A DNA stretch of 64,000 nucleotides, from the NCBI GenBank assembly GCA_963210315.1, contig OY723302.1, positions 1,550,001-1,614,000 on the forward strand, read 5' to 3'. The translations under genes were made by a program, and so were the position numbers. A model generated the notes under the pieces. That model was not told the origin of the DNA. It saw nothing but the letters and a program-made list of their open reading frames with translations, and searched no databases. Below are positions 59,984-64,000 of the stretch, in pieces. The DNA is from Rhynchopus euleeides. Lineage: Eukaryota; Euglenozoa; Diplonemea; Diplonemida; Diplonemidae. Numbering within the stretch: the stretch's first letter is position 1; every line of letters begins with the position of its first letter.

Positions 59984-60990
59984 TAGGCATACAGTGCATC
60001 CGAATCGGTTATCGGGCATTATCGGATTTTCGGGGAAAATCCCAAATTATCGGATCCGAATCGGACATTATCGGACATTATCGGACGATTATCGGATGAT
60101 TATCGGACATTATCGGTTATTATCGGACATCCGATAATCACCCGATAATCGGTGTTCGTGTGCGTTGTGGGCACCAGAACACACTCTTTTCCCTTTTTGT
60201 CGTCATTTCTGCCTCACGAGAAACCCCCCAGACCCCACGCTTGATATTTCTTTTGAGTTTTAGTGGAGTCGTGCAGCCGCAGCTCATCAGAGCTGCCAGC
60301 TGAGTTGCACACTGAGGGTGCACCCGAGGGAGCTCGTCCTGCATCCCCGACCCCCGCTCCACCACCGCGTCGCGCGCTTCCGTCGGGAGGCTCCCGACCA
60401 CCGCGTAGTCAGCGGTACTGGTGCCCTTGTCCTGCAGGAACTGCAGGTGTCCCTGGGGCGTTGGTATTCGAAAATCCGGCATTGACTAAATAGCCACGGG
60501 GATTGTTGTAACACTTTCCGGAGGGGGCCACCAGGGGGACGGGGAATGCAAAGAGAGTCTACATGGGGCGAATGACTTGAGTACGAGACATACGCCACAG
60601 GGGGGTCTGGGGGGCGGAGCCCCCCCAGCCGCCGGAGGCCACGGTAGTGAACACCTGTTCCTTGTGGGGTGCAGTTTCTGGACTGTGTCCAGCTTCCTGA
60701 GATCGAGTATGGGCCACCCCAGATTTTTTTTGCCCCGGTCGAGTGGTTCACCTATTCGGCCCCCGGTCGAGTGGGGCCGGTCGAATGGTCGAATGGTGGC
60801 CCCCAAAACTTTTTCCGGTCGAATCGACCACCCCGCGCCAGCACTGACCCTGATCAGGCAGAATATTTTCTGGTTGAAAAACCCACCCAAAAAAAATTAT
60901 CGGATGATTATCGGATCCGATAATCGTCCGATAATCATCCGATAATCGTCCGATAATGTATCGGATCCGATTCGGATGCACTGTATGCCT
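59984..60990. mobile_element. TIR element with TTATCGGA subterminal repeats
   Basis: AGGCATACAGTGCATCCGAA, then TCGG, at the left end is exactly inverted at 60967-60990. Inside both ends are clusters of TTATCGGA/TCCGATAA (60019-60150 and 60895-60965). The ~1-kb body contains repeat copy 7 (60598) and CGGTCGAGTGG motifs but no transposase. The layout suggests a non-autonomous hAT-like element. Confidence 0.75.
60598..60680 (+). repeat. GC-hairpin dispersed repeat, copy 7 (long form)
   Basis: Full long form, with CACCTGTTCCTTGTGGGGTG at the right, nested inside the TIR element at 59984-60990. Confidence 0.85.
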
Positions 60991-61704
60991 GGGGGGGGGG
61001 GGGGCGGGGGGGGGGGCGATACGTGCGTGTTTTCTGGGTGCGAGCTAGTCCAGGAGATGGCTTCTTCTCGGGGCGGCTTTGGGCCTTTCTGGGCCCCTTC
61101 ATTTGGCTTCCGCCCCGTGCCTTCTCGCGTCTTTCCCCCATTACACTGCGGAGTTCTATTGGTGTGTCATTCTACTGCTGTCTCTACTCCCCGCCTTGTC
61201 ATTCCGAATTTATTTTGATGATGCCTTGCACAGGTTGTGCAACCGAACTCCTGTTGACTGGGCATTGCATTAACTGCAGAGAATGCAGGGCTGCACAACC
61301 TTCCGACGCTGCGACGCGCGATGTTGCATCTTGCACGATCTGCGTTCTGCCAGCCTGCCGGCATGCCCCACCCCTTATCCCTCCACACAGACCCAGTGGC
61401 AAAGACCTGCGGGCCCCCCGAAAAGCCGTTCTGTTCTTCAGACACAGAGTAAAACAGGGTGTGCACACCCGAAGAGTGATCCCCACACACAAGATCACAG
61501 TGTGGGGCATATCGACACACAACAGCCCACTGCCAACACGCACCCCCCCCCCAACGCAGCTTCGCGGACACCACCTCACGCTCCCTCATCTTCCCGTCAT
61601 TGCCGTTCATCCGCTGGCACCCCCACGTTGGGGGCGGGTGGGTGGGTGGGTGGGCGGTGGGTCGTAGAGGCGCGTAGAGGCACCAGGGCTTCAGTGCCTT
61701 CGTG
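60991..61704. other. Gene-free leader of the second channel copy
   Basis: Begins with a G-run (60991-61016). GGTGGGTGGGTGGGTGGGCG lies at 61636-61660, and GGCTTCAG near 61692 could be a trans-splice acceptor. No gene is seen. Confidence 0.4.
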
Positions 61705-64000
61705 ATGAACCATGCGTCGTTCCACAGCCTGTTTGCCGCATCGAGGGAGCAGGAGAGGGTGCTGTGCGACACTGGAGTGAGATACAAGGACCAGCGTGGG
61801 TCGGCATCGATTGGCCTGTCTTTGGAATCGTCAGTCAGAGGTAGTTCTTTGTCCGATCGAGGCGTCTTGACGGACTACGGCTTCTCCCCGCAGAGCAGCC
61901 TGTGCCACACTATGAGTTCGATGCGGCAGTTGCCGGTGCGTCGTGTCGGGATCACGGTCACGTCATCTGAGGCGTGCTCGCTGCAAAAGCTGTGGGCGGT
62001 GCTGTGCACCAACGCCGCAGGGACCATGGATATGAACGAGGTGGCGAACCTGCTGCGCATCATGTCTGTCGAGATGGACCACTGCACGGAGATCGAGTTC
62101 TACCACACGGCTGATCCGGCGCACTGCGGGCAAATTGCATACGATTCGTTCACCACTACGTTTGACTCCTTCAAGCGAACCCGGAAGTTCAAGGGGTGGG
62201 CGCCAGCAGTGCAGGTGTCGTGTGCGGTGGCGGTGCACAACGGCCTGGTGTTGGACAATGTGGTGACTGCGTGGCGCCGCATCGACCTGCTGGGTGAGGA
62301 GGCGTTGGGGATGTAGGGCCTGTCGCGGGTGCTGATGGAGATCGGCGTGGGGCACACGGAGGAGGATGTGATGGAGGTGATGACGATGCGTGGGGATGAC
62401 GGGAAGGTGGAATTCCATGCGTTCTTGGAGATGTTTGCGGAGAGCATGAAGGATGATGACACGTTGAAGTTTGAACAATGGATGAGTGAGCTTCACAGCG
62501 TGGTGGCCGCGAGGGCGCGCATGGCGGAGGTAACTCCTGAGGGAACCCAGCACAAGAGTCAGAAGGAGTTAGAAGAGCTGAAGAGGTGGTACGAACGGGT
62601 CTTCCTGTGGATACTGTTCATCTACGCACAGGCCAATGTGGCGCTTCCCATCTTCGACCTGTGCTTCCACGACCCCTTTCTGAACTTCGAGGGGACGACA
62701 ACGTGGCTTGCGTTGCTGCTGCTGGTCAGCGACGTGGTGATCTGGGCACAACTTCTGCTTGGGTTCCGCCTCCCAAAAGACATCAACGGGGCACCTGTCT
62801 ACAAGCCCCAACTCATCCGGTCCCTGCACTTGCGCTCACCGCAGCTGTACCGGGACCTGTTCATCGCGCTGCCGCTCGAGCTGCTTGTGGGGATAGGGTA
62901 CCCCACGGCCGTGCTGCACCCGCTGTTCCGCCTCAACAAGCTGCTGCTGCTGTACTACATCCACGCCACCTTCCGCTCGCTGTTTGCCGACCTGTTTGGG
63001 CCGCGGTGGTGGCGCATCGTGAACGCGCTGTACTGGTGGGCCGTGTTGGGGCATCTTGTTGCGTGTGTGTTCAACGCGATCACGCTGGCCGCTGGAGACG
63101 AAGATACGCAGGTGGTGCTGACTGTTGCGGACTACAGTCAGCTCAGCACGTTGCACAAATACCTGCAGAGCCTGAGTTATGCTGTCAACACGATGGCAGG
63201 GCTGAGCCGCGGGGTGTTTCCCCGCGACGACACACTGGCGCTGTTCGCGCTGTTCGTGGTGATCCTTGGCGTGTTTGTGTACGCCCTCCTCCTGGCCGTG
63301 GTGGCGCTGGCCCTGCAGATGCGCGACTACGAGGGACGCTTCAACAGCTACATCGAGGAGGTGCGGAACGTCTTCTTCGACGACGTGCGTGCCGGGAGGC
63401 TGCCTGCGTCTTTCCTGCAGGACACGATCCGCTACCACCGGCACGTGTTCCGCAGCACAGGGCAGTTCCACATCGAGGAGGACGTGCTGCTGGACCTGCC
63501 GAAGCCGCTGCGTGTGAGTGTGGACCTTGTGACAGGGCGGGACACTGTCGGGAAGGTGGACATCCTTGCAGACGCAGCAGGGGATGACGAGTTTGTGTAC
63601 GCGCTGCAGCAGTGCCTGCACCTGGCGGTCTTCCCACCCGACGCAGACATCGTGGAGGCAGGGACCGAGGGCCACGAGATGTACTTCATCAGGTGCGGCA
63701 CATGCGATGTCATCTCCAAGGGCAATGTCGTCGGACAGCTGGGCGCAGGCCACATGTTCGGTGAAGTTGCGCTTGTCACCGATGTGGCACGAACAGCAAC
63801 CGTCCGAACAACATCCTTCTGCAACCTGCTGGTCCTGACTGTAGAAGACTTCCGCCTGGTGGCATCATCATTCCCCCACCTCGTCAAGGGGATCGAAGAG
63901 CACGCCCGAGATCGGCTGCTGCCGTCCCTCATGAACGAAGATCATTCCGAGTCCACAAGCTCCTGCTCCACAACCGGGTCGTATGCGCAATCTCTCATGC
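61705..64000 (+). pseudogene. Second EF-hand/cyclic-nucleotide channel copy with in-frame TAG; runs off the window
   Basis: Paralogue of the gene at 52167, in one continuous frame except for TAG at 62314-62316 (codon 204), where the first copy has CAG. After the stop the frame stays open for ~560 codons to the window end. From ~62590 to ~63760 (six transmembrane segments, C-linker, start of the nucleotide domain) it is nearly identical to 53078-54246. The first ~135 codons and the stretch before the first transmembrane segment are unrelated or diverged. The EF loop reads DPAHCGQIAYDS, having lost the Asn at position 3 and the acidic residue at 12. FGEVALVTDVARTATVRT is intact. Either a recently inactivated copy, a readthrough gene, or a sequencing error. 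Confidence 0.8.

Overview
The window looks like nuclear DNA of a GC-rich protist. The best-supported guess is a euglenozoan, perhaps a diplonemid. The genes are long, mostly intron-poor and strongly GC3-rich. Ten of the eleven clearest genes lie on the + strand, like one directional cluster. Several start codons sit just after a pyrimidine tract ending in AG, as expected for spliced-leader addition. The five cis-introns I could place start GTATG or GTGTG and end in AG. The glycerol kinase ends in -AKL, a peroxisome/glycosome import tag. All of this fits Euglenozoa, but no rRNA, tRNA or spliced-leader gene is present to prove it.

Layout. 1-8760 is repeat-rich and has no convincing gene; it holds several terminal-inverted-repeat (TIR) elements, including a foldback element with arrays of 30-bp units. 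8784-9392 encodes a small unknown protein. 10065-16275 (three exons) and 17239-24005 (two exons) encode two very large unknown proteins with glycine-rich inserts. 24713-26045 is a TIR element holding three ~370-bp tandem units. 26932-30222 encodes a membrane-anchored leishmanolysin-like (M8) metalloprotease with an IPT/TIG domain. 30618-30935 encodes a small, very basic protein. 31811-37022 (two exons) encodes a candidate SLX4 Holliday-junction-resolvase scaffold with a run of 118 uninterrupted CAG codons, four SAP-like modules and the SLX4 C-terminal domain split by an intron that carries a MITE-like repeat. 39172-40915 (two exons) is glycerol kinase. 41680-43740 is a secreted right-handed beta-helix protein.

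43.9-51.9 kb is a repeat graveyard with a broken basic-protein locus and, on the - strand, an exon of an FAD-linked oxidase. 52167-54797 is an EF-hand/cyclic-nucleotide-binding six-transmembrane channel. 54.8-61.7 kb is packed with transposon-like inverted repeats: a 1.75-kb element with 626-bp arms, a giant ATGTACAT/TGCATGCA palindrome array, and two small TIR elements. 61705-64000 is a second channel copy whose frame is cut by one CAG-to-TAG change and then stays open to the window edge.

The genes do not form an obvious pathway. The most notable single items are the SLX4 candidate (hidden by polyglutamine and an intron), the PTS1 tag of glycerol kinase encoded in a 49-codon second exon, and the channel pair, whose membrane halves are almost identical while their N-termini differ.
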